Assembly (NCBI GenBank): GCA_003246365.1
Contig: QKAN01000121.1
Span: 1-43,191, forward strand
Source: Clostridia bacterium
GTDB taxonomy: Bacteria; Bacillota; Clostridia; Christensenellales; CAG-138
Direction of reading: 5' to 3'
Length of the DNA: 43,191 nt
Notes under the pieces: generated by a model
What the model was told of the DNA's origin: nothing
Database searches by the model: none
What the model saw: the letters and a program-made list of their open reading frames with translations, nothing else
Made by a program: the position numbers and the translations under genes
Part shown: piece after piece, positions 35,289 to 43,191 of the stretch
How the letters are laid out: every line of letters begins with the position of its first letter
How positions within the stretch are numbered: the stretch's first letter is position 1

Positions 35289-35675
35289 TTGAAACCTGAT
35301 TTTTTTCTGACAGATGTTGAGTCGCGTGAAACACCTGTTGTTCGAGCGTGCTATGTTCAGAAATTAGTACATATTCGCGATTCAAGAGATGGCCTTTTTA
35401 TAGTTCTCGATACGCCAATAAAATTGAGAACAGATAATAGCTCTCTGGACAAGGTTGTATTAGTAAATAGATATTCTGGGGATTCGCTGTCGCCGATTAA
35501 CTGCTGGCCGATGAACGTCTATGTTTGTAGCTTAAAAGGAAAAGGTGAAGTAGACTTTGAAAATATCTTAGTAGAAGAGATCAGCATATTATTTTGGGGT
35601 CAGATTTTTAAGGAAAAAAATGAAGCTAATAATGTTGCTACTGCTTATGCAAACGGATTACGAGTAAATAAATAA
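35289..35675 (+). CDS. Hypothetical small protein in the cassette array
   Basis: A 128-residue protein starting at TTG 35289 with AGGAG (35278-35282) at good spacing; there is no ATG that fits better. No signal peptide or membrane segment. It has a beta-rich start (ETPVVRACYVQKLVHI, GLFIVLDTPIKL) and an acidic/hydrophobic end (ENILVEEISILFWGQIF). I do not recognise it. By position it is likely an immunity gene whose toxin module was lost or decayed (the broken frames 34922-35285). Confidence 0.5.
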   Translation: MKPDFFLTDVESRETPVVRACYVQKLVHIRDSRDGLFIVLDTPIKLRTDNSSLDKVVLVNRYSGDSLSPINCWPMNVYVCSLKGKGEVDFENILVEEISILFWGQIFKEKNEANNVATAYANGLRVNK

Positions 35676-35689
35676 CAATTGATTAAACA

Positions 35690-35967
35690 ACTCCCGATCC
35701 ATATGCAAACGCGAGTACCAGCGACAGCTGGAGCACGACGACCTACGTTTACGACGTGACAGCGCCGTATTATGAAGTGCTGACCGAGACGACCGACGGC
35801 ATTACCACGGCATATGAATACGGCGTAAGCGCATCTCCGCGTATACAAAACAATCCCTCAGCACGCAGAAGACCGACTACGTCTACGACGGGCACGGTTC
35901 TGTTGCGTAAACCCTGACGTATAACAGCAGCTGGTACACCTTTGGCGGCTTCCTCTCCAACAAAGGC
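35690..35967 (+). pseudogene. Orphan module 2: 5' homology arm, frameshifted and stopped
   Basis: Frame starting TPDPYANASTSDSW matches the Asp-Pro insert and next YD segment of the large rhs gene (parent about 31550-31840), more diverged than the other copies. Relative to the parent GTAGAGCGC, one G is lost in GGCGTAAGCGC (about 35824-35834), and a CAA-equivalent codon is TAA at 35908-35910. Both breaks precede the toxin frame. Confidence 0.75.
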
Positions 35968-37290
35968 GTGAATAGCTACACATACACACCCTTTGGCGAG
36001 CTGCTCACCGGCCAAGGCGCAGGCTTCCGCTTCAACGGCGAGTACTATGACAGCGCAACGGGCATGGTGAACTTGCGTGCACGCCAGTATGTGCCGGGTA
36101 TGATGCGGTTTAACCAGCGGGATGTTTGGCATGGAACGCAAATAATTGCAAGCACGCAGAATCGTTATCTGTATTGTATTGATGATCCGATCAACCTGTA
36201 TGATTACAGCGGAAAAGTAATAATAGGCAAGAATGCAGGAGTCAGACTTCCGATTTCAAAGCCGATGGTTGATATAACGAAAGTTAATCCTGGACTAAAA
36301 AAATCAGTTGCGGAATCTATCTCAAAGCTATCTGCGTTGATCAGCATCGGAATTGATACAACCGGATATAATGACGAGCAGAAAAAGGTTATTGAGGAAG
36401 CGGAAAAGAGATTATTAGAAGAGGAATTAAACGGAACACTCACAGAGGAAAAACGAAAAGAAGTCATCAAGACAGCATGTTATGAGTCTTTCTGGGCAGG
36501 CGGAGACGATTACTTCAACGGAAACTGGTGGCAAGATAAAACAAAGCATGATGAAGCATACCAAATGCTTCTCTTGGAGGCACAGTCAACAGGATCGCTT
36601 AATCTGATCGATATCGACCAAGAAAATGCCACTGGAGAAATCAACAATAAAATGCTCGGCTTCCAAGCCATAATCAATGCAGCAAGAACTGGCGTTTGGG
36701 ATGAAGGGACACTCAGCGCAATTGAGAATGGTCTAGTTGCGAGCGGAATTGCCGGGTCATATGAAGTTACTGCAGATGAGCTGGCAATATTATACGGGCG
36801 AGAGATTATCGGCAGAGAGACCGGCTATTGGCTGGAGTCTGCTGGATACCCGGAAATGCTGAGCAATGCTGCGCTCCTTTTATTGCTGTTTGATATTGCA
36901 TTGGATAACAATCTGGGGACAAATTCGGGACAGAATGTTGAAAATGCGATTGGTGAGACGAAAAACGAATATACAAGAGTCGGTAGGTGGATGTCGATTG
37001 ATGAATATAATACAATGAAGAGTACTGGTAAAGTACAGATGTCAAGCAACGGTGTAACCTCTGTAGCAAAGCCTGCGGATCCGAGTGTTTTCTCAAGTCA
37101 AGCGAAACCTGGTACTATCTATGTGGAGTTTGATGTTCCTATAAGCGCTGTTCAACCAGGAGGGAAAGAAACTTGGGGATTAATATCTGGACCCGGCTCA
37201 CTGTGGGACAGACTTTACCAAAGCAAGGGGCTTCCGGCGATAACTGAAATGCCAGATGCCCAAAACATTCAAATTGCAGGAGGAAAATGA
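35968..37290 (+). CDS. Orphan RHS C-terminal module 2: RHS core plus RVGRWMS-type toxin tip
   Basis: A 440-residue open frame counted from GTG 35968, which is not a real start (no ribosome-binding site; homology continues upstream). Residues 1-75 are the RHS core (NSYTYTPFGELLTGQGAGF, FNGEYYDSATGMVNLRARQY, then a divergent ending PINLYDYSGK). A charged helical pre-toxin region follows (~80-320). The tip (~330-440) has YTRVGRWMSIDEYNTM, PGTIYVEFDVPISAVQPGG and WGLISGPGSLWDRLYQ. This kind of tip is common at RHS ends; an ADP-ribosyltransferase-like fold is possible but I cannot confirm it. The stop overlaps the ribosome-binding site of the immunity gene. Probably silent in its present place. 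Confidence 0.75.
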   Translation: MNSYTYTPFGELLTGQGAGFRFNGEYYDSATGMVNLRARQYVPGMMRFNQRDVWHGTQIIASTQNRYLYCIDDPINLYDYSGKVIIGKNAGVRLPISKPMVDITKVNPGLKKSVAESISKLSALISIGIDTTGYNDEQKKVIEEAEKRLLEEELNGTLTEEKRKEVIKTACYESFWAGGDDYFNGNWWQDKTKHDEAYQMLLLEAQSTGSLNLIDIDQENATGEINNKMLGFQAIINAARTGVWDEGTLSAIENGLVASGIAGSYEVTADELAILYGREIIGRETGYWLESAGYPEMLSNAALLLLLFDIALDNNLGTNSGQNVENAIGETKNEYTRVGRWMSIDEYNTMKSTGKVQMSSNGVTSVAKPADPSVFSSQAKPGTIYVEFDVPISAVQPGGKETWGLISGPGSLWDRLYQSKGLPAITEMPDAQNIQIAGGK

Positions 37291-37291
37291 G

Positions 37292-37636
37292 ATGGATTCT
37301 ACTTCATTTACAATGATTCGTGATGCTGTTGCAAAAGTTATTCGAGATATCAGCTTAAAATACTCGCAAGAAAACGTTATGTTTCAGACTCTGAGAGACG
37401 ACGATGCATGTCTGCGTATTGAACTAAAATACGAGAGTTACTTGGGTGAAGTAATAGTTGAGGAACCCTCGTTTGCTCCGTATCGCTACGTATCATTACA
37501 AGTACTCGGATTAAGGAATGGGATACCTGACTTAATTCATTATTGGTACGATCAGGAAGGAATGAGCGTAAAAGAAACTATTGATGGGTTAAGCGATGCA
37601 TTAAATCGTGCTTTAGAAGACAATTGCGTAGATTAA
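37292..37636 (+). CDS. Putative immunity protein of module 2
   Basis: A 114-residue protein. I choose ATG 37292, 7 bases after CAGGAGGA (37277-37284) and one base past the toxin stop. It has an N-terminal helix (FTMIRDAVAKVIRDISLKY), a beta-rich centre (LRIELKYESYLGEVIVEEP) and a C-terminal helix (VKETIDGLSDALNRALED). No family name can be given. Coupling to the RVGRWMS tip makes it the probable cognate immunity protein. Unlike the module's homology arm, its frame and ribosome-binding site are intact. Confidence 0.7.
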   Translation: MDSTSFTMIRDAVAKVIRDISLKYSQENVMFQTLRDDDACLRIELKYESYLGEVIVEEPSFAPYRYVSLQVLGLRNGIPDLIHYWYDQEGMSVKETIDGLSDALNRALEDNCVD

Positions 37637-37666
37637 TTCCTTTGTCTATGAGTCGAGTGATTCTAA

Positions 37667-37812
37667 CTCAACAACCGCATGACGAGCGAAACGCGCACAG
37701 AAAGCGACGAAACCGTCAAATCGACCTACGTCTACGACAAGCTGGGGCAGCTCACGGTGTTCACGAAGAGCGATGGATATAGTGAGAGCTATTCGTATGA
37801 TCCCCAGGGAAC
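37667..37812 (+). pseudogene. Orphan module 3: 5' homology arm with one-base deletion
   Basis: From CTCAACAACCGCATGACG on, this copies the parent rhs around 31050-31200 almost base for base. In the parent the text runs GATTCCGCGGGCAAC; here it is GATCCCCAGGGAAC (37799-37812), one base shorter, which puts the arm out of frame with the long frame that follows. No start codon is present upstream. Confidence 0.85.
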
Positions 37813-39774
37813 ATGCTCGAAAAGGTGCTCAATAGTCAGAAGATCGCTATGACTTATGACGCGGCAAATGAACTGAAGACCATGACCGCTTCCAATGGCA
37901 CGGTGAACTACGACTACGATACAAACGGCAATCTCACGCAAAAGACGCTGAACACATATACGGATACGTATACCTACAACGTCAAAAACCAGCTGACGAA
38001 CTACAGCGGTTACGACGACTACCAGCAGCGCTACAGCTATAACGCGCGCGGACAGCTCACGCAGAAGCGGACGAGCAGAAACGCCGAACGTCAAACATTG
38101 GAAGCAATTGCAGCTGGCGGGGGCGAATCCGCTGCCGCAGTCATCGAAGACGGAGGCAGCGACGACGACCCCGACCCCGACCCATATGCATCGGCAGCTA
38201 CGAACGAAACATGGCAGATAACGACATATATTTATGATGACACGGCGGTATATTACGAAGTTTTGACCGAGACGACCGACGGCATTACCACGGCGTATGA
38301 ATACGGGGTAGAGCGCATCTCCGCGTACACAAAACAACCGCTTAGCACGCAAAAGACCGATTATATCTACGATGGGCGCGGCAGCGTCGCACAAGAACTG
38401 ACCTATAACAGCAGCTGGTACACCTTTGGCGGAGTCCTCTCTAACAAAGGCGTGAATAGCTACACCTATACGCCGTTTGGCGAATTGCTCACCGGCGAGG
38501 GTTCCGGCTACCGCTTCAACGGCGAATATTACGACAGCGCGACTGGGATGGTGAATCTGCGTGCGCGCCAGTATGAGCCGGGTGTGATGCGGTTTAATCA
38601 ACGCGACCTGCTCAAGGGAGATCAAGCCGCGCCGCTGTCGCTGAATCGTTATCTTTACTGCGAGAACGATTCGGTGAACTTTGTCGATCCGAGCGGTAAG
38701 ACACTGTCGGATTTATGGAACAAGGCGAAGGCGACCGTGTCGAATGCAGCGACAGCGGTAAAGAAAGTTGCGACAACCGTATACAATGTTGCCAAGACGG
38801 TTGTAACTTCTGCTGTACAGCAAGTTGCAACGATCGTTACGCCGGTTGTCAGCAAGATTGTCAATACGGTTAAGGAAGTTGCAACTGTAGCACAAACGCA
38901 AGGCATTGTGGCGGCAGCGAAGACACTGGCATCCAACGCTGCGTCGGTTTCAGCGTATGTAAAAAATGTAGTAACAGAGACCGCAGCGCAGCGAGAAGCG
39001 ATACAGGCATCGTCTGCGGCAGTTGTTACGGATACTGTTGACGACATGAAGAGTGATTTACTGAATATTGCGAAAGATACCTACGGAATACTTTCGCCAA
39101 GAAATCAGGAGATCGTAGATAATGCAATTGAGAAAGCGAGAGAGATGCAAGCAAGCGGTGCTTCGCAGCAAGAGATCAATGAAGTGCTACTTGGTGCGTG
39201 CAGGGAGATTGCGGGGAATGTTGGGGAGACTATTGTTGACGAATTTGGGAAAGGTATAGCGGCACTATCACAACTGGGGACGTATGAAAACCCGGATGAT
39301 GCGGCACTTGCATTCGGGAAGATTGCACAACCCTTGACAGATGCTTCCGGCAAAGAAAACATGGCGGCGATAACAAAGACAAAAGTATTACGCTTCGAAG
39401 ATGGCAAATTAGTTTTCGATGATGCTTACGAATTAGGTGGGATTAAAGAAGGGATGCATAATAATGTGATTATCCCTGTTGTGGGTGCTGCAATACAGAA
39501 CCTATTCGGTGCAAAAGAATACTATATTGCACATACGCATCCATACTGCAATGGGCATCAAAACGATCAATTCTCAACCGGACTTGGCGATCAAGCAGTA
39601 GTGGATCAGCTTGGTGCGAAGGGTATATATTTGGTTGAGCCTACGACGGGGAATATATATTTATATGATGAGACGATAGAAGACATTGATCAACTAAACA
39701 TTGACATTCGTTCGGGTGCAGCATCATTTATTGGACCAACAGGCTATATTAATAGTAATTATTATATTGACTGA
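37813..39774 (+). CDS. Orphan RHS C-terminal module 3: YD repeats, RHS core and JAB/DUF4329-like peptidase tip
   Basis: A 653-residue frame counted from an internal ATG 37813 without ribosome-binding site. The first ~295 residues are nearly identical to the parent: last YD repeats, the Asp-Pro insert (DDDPDPDPYASAATN) and the RHS core to NFVDPSGK. A helical pre-toxin linker rich in Ala, Val and Lys follows (~296-510). The tip (~515-653) contains AHTHPYCNGHQNDQFSTGLGD, which has H-x-H-P then a Ser and Asp as in JAMM/JAB metalloproteases, and GIYLVEPTTGNIYLYD, as in DUF4329 tips. The Ser-to-Asp spacing is longer than the usual S-x2-D, so activity is uncertain. The next gene encodes a lipoprotein. 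Confidence 0.75.
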   Translation: MLEKVLNSQKIAMTYDAANELKTMTASNGTVNYDYDTNGNLTQKTLNTYTDTYTYNVKNQLTNYSGYDDYQQRYSYNARGQLTQKRTSRNAERQTLEAIAAGGGESAAAVIEDGGSDDDPDPDPYASAATNETWQITTYIYDDTAVYYEVLTETTDGITTAYEYGVERISAYTKQPLSTQKTDYIYDGRGSVAQELTYNSSWYTFGGVLSNKGVNSYTYTPFGELLTGEGSGYRFNGEYYDSATGMVNLRARQYEPGVMRFNQRDLLKGDQAAPLSLNRYLYCENDSVNFVDPSGKTLSDLWNKAKATVSNAATAVKKVATTVYNVAKTVVTSAVQQVATIVTPVVSKIVNTVKEVATVAQTQGIVAAAKTLASNAASVSAYVKNVVTETAAQREAIQASSAAVVTDTVDDMKSDLLNIAKDTYGILSPRNQEIVDNAIEKAREMQASGASQQEINEVLLGACREIAGNVGETIVDEFGKGIAALSQLGTYENPDDAALAFGKIAQPLTDASGKENMAAITKTKVLRFEDGKLVFDDAYELGGIKEGMHNNVIIPVVGAAIQNLFGAKEYYIAHTHPYCNGHQNDQFSTGLGDQAVVDQLGAKGIYLVEPTTGNIYLYDETIEDIDQLNIDIRSGAASFIGPTGYINSNYYID

Positions 39775-39809
39775 GGATTGCAAAATCATGGAAGAAGGTG
39801 GAAGGCTTA

Positions 39810-40493
39810 ATGAAAAATGCTGGGATTAAAATTCAGATAACTTTACTTTTAATTATAGGACTACTCTTTTCCTTTGGGTGCCAAAGAGAATATGAGGATT
39901 TGCCCAAATTTCTGATGAAACAGACTGGAGTTCGATCATATGAAATATCCATAAATGGAAGGATCTATTCTACTATCGAAAACCCGATCTGGTATCCAGA
40001 GGAGTATCGTCAGGGCGAAGCAATCGGTACTTCTGATTTTAACGGAACCGTGCTTGTTTACCGAACGTCGACTGAGAATTGCGTTCATGTAGAGAATCAG
40101 AAAAGTTCGCTGACGCCTACGGCAGAATTATTTAGTAACGACTTCATACAACCGAAGTTAGGCGAAACAGAGATTACCTCAATCCGCTATGAAACATACG
40201 CAAATCGATATCAAGACACAAAAGAATACATCGAGATAACTGACGCGGCTACAATCAAAAAAACAGTCTTATGTATCACTGATGATGAAGCGGTTGAAAA
40301 AATCAATACGAGCGAATCAAAATTAAAAATTGAATGGGTGGGTGTCGTCGAATTTCGAAGTAGTTCTTTACTCGGAATGGTTGCCACCTTTCGAATTATA
40401 CAAAAAGACGGAAGAAACTATTTTGTATTAGGACAATCCGGTTCAGATTTGATTTGCATTGATGGGCAAGAAATTATACCACCAAATGAGTAA
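39810..40493 (+). CDS. Lipoprotein, putative immunity partner of module 3
   Basis: A 227-residue protein from ATG 39810 (MKNAGIKIQITLLLII) with GGAAGG just upstream; an in-frame GTG at 39798 is less likely. The hydrophobic run ends in the lipobox FSFGC, so it should be lipidated and held on the outer face of the membrane. The remainder is a beta-rich domain with WVGVVEFRSSSLLGMVATF and QSGSDLICIDGQEI. It lies 35 bases after the JAB-like tip gene. As an immunity protein outside the membrane it would meet the toxin before entry or at a surface target; this is inference. Family unknown. Confidence 0.65.
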   Translation: MKNAGIKIQITLLLIIGLLFSFGCQREYEDLPKFLMKQTGVRSYEISINGRIYSTIENPIWYPEEYRQGEAIGTSDFNGTVLVYRTSTENCVHVENQKSSLTPTAELFSNDFIQPKLGETEITSIRYETYANRYQDTKEYIEITDAATIKKTVLCITDDEAVEKINTSESKLKIEWVGVVEFRSSSLLGMVATFRIIQKDGRNYFVLGQSGSDLICIDGQEIIPPNE

Positions 40494-40541
40494 GTAATGT
40501 GCTCTATCCATTATTAAACCCAAATATAGAGCGAAGTCACC

Positions 40542-41205
40542 GATACAACGTCAAAACCAGCTGACGAACTAAAGCGATTACGACGGCTACCAGCAGCGCT
40601 ACAGCTAAAACGCGCGCGGATAGCTCACGCAGAAGCAGACGAGCGGAAACGCCGAACGCCAAACACTGGAAGCAATTGCAGCTGACGGGGGCGAATCCGC
40701 TGCCGCAGCCACCGAAGACGGAGGCAGCGACGACGACCCCGACCCCGACCCGTATACATCGGCAGCCACGAACGAAACATGGCAGATAACGACATATATT
40801 TATGATGACACGGCGGTATATTACGAAGTTTTGACCGAGACGACCGACGGTATTACCACGGCGTATGAATACGGCGTAGAGCGCATCTAAGCGTATACAA
40901 AAGACTCGCTGAGCACGCAAAAGACCGACTACGTCTACGACGGACGCGGCAGCGTCGCGCAGGAACTGACCTATAACAGCAGCTGGTACACCTTTGGCGG
41001 ATTCCTCTCCAACAAAGGCGTGAACAGCTACACCTATACGCCATTTGGCGAGCTGCTCACCGGCGAAGGCGCTGGCTTCCGCTTCAACGGGGAGTACTAC
41101 GACAGCGCGACGGGCTATTTCGCTCGAGAGATAGAGTATTTAAGAGAAGCAGGATATAGTTTTACGAAAAACGGCGACATATGGGATATAGTAAAACCAC
41201 ATTGA
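40542..41205 (+). pseudogene. Orphan module 4: RHS core copy with four stops, fused to a truncated toxin tail
   Basis: Bases 40542-41113 copy the parent rhs (31353-31923). Compared with it, one A is lost near 40553-40557, and four sense codons are stops in the same frame: TAC to TAA (40570), TAT to TAA (40606), CAG to TAG (40621) and TCA to TAA (40888). Similarity stops exactly after the codons for EYYDSATG. Only a 30-residue tail follows (YFAREIEYLREAGYSFTKNG, DIWDIVKPH), which looks like the end of a larger tip. So both carrier and toxin are broken here. The next gene is intact. Confidence 0.85.
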
Positions 41206-41222
41206 AAAGGAGGCAGAGGATT

Positions 41223-41771
41223 ATGAGTAGTGAGCGATATGTTGAAGCAAAGAAAATGTTTGATAAATATAACGGGAGTTATTTCCAAATGGAAAGGGAG
41301 GGAGAGTACCGCAAGTATAAACAGTTTAGCATTCCCCCAGAAGTTGAGGGCAAGTGGAATCACGAACTAAAAATGCGTTTAGTTAATTCACTTCAGTCCA
41401 CGATTACTGAAAAAGAGACGGTATTACTGTTTTCTCAATATGGTGATTTAGTTAGTCAAACGAAGGATGAACGCGGCTTATTGTTCATGCGAAAATTCGC
41501 TTCAGAGAATCAAGGCAAATTGGATACTTATACAAATGTGAGAATTGTAGAAACAATTTTAAATTCAGTAAATAGATTTAATCTCGAAATGAAACAATCG
41601 ACAATTAGAGAATCATTGAAACTACTCAAACTCACTGCAAAATCAACATTTTACGTGTCGGACAGTTATAAAGAAAATGGGAGCTTCCCAAATTTTACCT
41701 CGGAAAGTATTGTTATCGACAGAATAAATCGAAATATCTTATACTGGGAGCAAGAACTAAAATCATTGTAA
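41223..41771 (+). CDS. Putative immunity protein of module 4
   Basis: A 182-residue cytoplasmic protein. I choose ATG 41223, 9 bases after AAGGAGG (41207-41213), rather than the longer ATG 41181, which runs through that site. It opens with MSSERYVEAKKMFDKYNGSY and EGEYRKYKQFSIPPEVE; the rest is largely helical. I do not know a family name. Position 17 bases behind a toxin tail suggests immunity. It remains intact although the toxin has been reduced to 30 residues. Confidence 0.65.
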   Translation: MSSERYVEAKKMFDKYNGSYFQMEREGEYRKYKQFSIPPEVEGKWNHELKMRLVNSLQSTITEKETVLLFSQYGDLVSQTKDERGLLFMRKFASENQGKLDTYTNVRIVETILNSVNRFNLEMKQSTIRESLKLLKLTAKSTFYVSDSYKENGSFPNFTSESIVIDRINRNILYWEQELKSL

Positions 41772-41904
41772 AATTTCATTTGACTTGACGTTTTTCACCA
41801 ATTTGGGTATGACACAAATTTATATGGAGTATTTAATGAGATCGTGACTTAAAAGCAATTATTGTAGATTTTTGACGCATTGAACCGTTTGACCTCTTAT
41901 ATAG

Positions 41905-43191
41905 GTTATAACGGTGTTACACCTACAACGCACAAAGTATGATGAGCGCGAAGGAGAGCAAAGGCAACCCCACCCGCCAGACAATGGAAGAGATCGTCTC
42001 TGGCAAGAAGGAAGAATCGTCCGCAGAGAACGACGACCCCGACCCCGACCCGTACGCATCGGCAGCCACAAACGAAACATGGCAGATAACGACATATATT
42101 TATGATGACACGGCGGTATATTACGAAGTTTTGACCGAGACGACCGATAGCATTACCACGGCTTATGAATACGGGGGAGAGCGCATCTCCGCGTACACAA
42201 AACAACCGCTTAGCACGCAAAAGACCGAATATATCTACGATGGGCGCGGCAGCGTCGCACAAGAACTGACCTATAACAGCAGCTGGTACACCTTTGGCGG
42301 CTTCCTCTCCGGCAAAGGCGTGAATAGCTACACTTATACGCATTTTGGCGAGCTGCTCACCGGCGAGGGTTCCGGCTACCGCTTCAACGGCGAATATTAC
42401 GACAGCGCGACTGGTATGGTGAACTTGCGTGCACGCCAGTATGAGCCGGGTGTGATGCGGTTTGTTCAACGCGACCTGCTCAAGGGAGATCAAGCCGCAC
42501 CGCTGTCGCTGAATCGTTATCTCTATTGTGAGAACGATTCGGTGAACTTTGTTGACCCGAGCGGGATGTCGATTGCGGAACTGTGGGAGAAGGCTAAAAC
42601 TGCAGTCTCAAACAGGGTTGCTGCGGTGAAAAAGGTCGCAACGGCTGCATATAGTACCGTAAAAACATATGTCAGTTCGGTGGTGCAGCAGGGGGCAACG
42701 GTGATTAATCCTGTAGCCAACAAATTCACTAACACCGTGAAAGAAATAGCGACAGTAGCTCAAACGTAAGGATTAGTAGCGGCGGCGAAGACATTGGCTA
42801 CCAATGTTGCGTCTGTACCCGCTTACGTGAAAAACGTTGTGAGTGCAACTACTGCAGAACGACAGTCGATTCAGGCAAAGTCAGCGCAGCAGATCACGGG
42901 CATTGCCAACAACCTAAACAAGGATTTGGCGACAATCGGGAGAAGCACATGTGAAATGCTTTCGGCACGCAATCAGAAGATCATAGATGATGCTTCAACA
43001 ACGGTTCGGTACATGCAGCAAAACGGCGCGTCTCAAGCTGCGATTGACAGGGTGATTATCGGAGCATGTACGCAACTCGCAAAGAACGTAGGAGAAACAA
43101 TCGCGAAAGGCGTTTACGAAGCAGTTGTTCCTGAAACGATTCGAATTGATATTGCCAACTTTGATCCGAACAATACGAGTGAAATAGTTAC
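41905..43191 (+). pseudogene. Orphan module 5: RHS core and pre-toxin linker with a nonsense codon, continues past window
   Basis: The frame from ATG 41939 encodes 276 residues and is open upstream to about 41905 without a start. The first part (KGNPTRQTMEEIVSGKKEES) is a variant of the parent insert; from NDDPDPDPYASAATN to NFVDPSGM it is nearly identical to the parent and module 3. The linker resembles that of module 3. CAA there is TAA here (42767-42769), after which the same frame runs open to the window end as GLVAAAKTLATNVASV... (142 codons, no further stop). So the toxin tip lies beyond the window and would need read-through or recombination for expression. Confidence 0.8.

Overview
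The window looks like a chromosomal segment of a Gram-positive anaerobe of the Clostridia. This is inferred from lipobox-type solute-binding lipoproteins, a YesM/YesN-like two-component system, a BMP-type nucleoside transporter, strong AGGAGG ribosome-binding sites, and WapA-like Sec-exported RHS proteins. No rRNA or complete tRNA was seen. The species cannot be named from the sequence.

Region 1 (1-4.6 kb) is the 3' end of one rhs gene. Its C-terminus resembles an ADP-ribosyltransferase toxin and is followed by a small likely immunity gene. After it come remnants of other toxin/immunity pairs: the tail of a WHH-type (HNH-like) nuclease toxin, still joined by an ATGA overlap to an intact immunity-like gene, and a further decayed reading frame. 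A terminator and the 3' part of a decayed initiator-tRNA-like sequence close this region.

Region 2 (5.2-20.3 kb) is metabolic. On the plus strand are an MBL-fold hydrolase, an MglBAC-type sugar ABC transporter, a serine esterase and a ROK-family regulator. On the minus strand are a sensor kinase and AraC-type response regulator, then a BMP lipoprotein, a double-ATPase and two permeases (nucleoside-type ABC importer). A strong bidirectional terminator at 12.62 kb separates the converging groups.

Region 3 (20.5-22.0 kb) is a scar: another terminator with a tRNA-acceptor-like tail, an IS3-family remnant with a stop in OrfA, and AT-rich sequence.

Region 4 (22.0-43.2 kb) is the most interesting part. 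It holds a complete 3782-residue secreted RHS toxin with a TNT-type NAD+ glycohydrolase tip and an abutting immunity gene. Behind it lie at least five orphan C-terminal modules. Each begins with a DNA segment copied from the main rhs gene or its relative, at a different entry point, and modules 1-4 end in a different toxin tip and immunity gene (module 5 runs off the window). Every module carries at least one frameshift or nonsense codon upstream of its tip, while tip and immunity frames are mostly intact. This looks like a silent cassette store for swapping the toxin tip of the expressed RHS protein by homologous recombination. The recombination step is inference.
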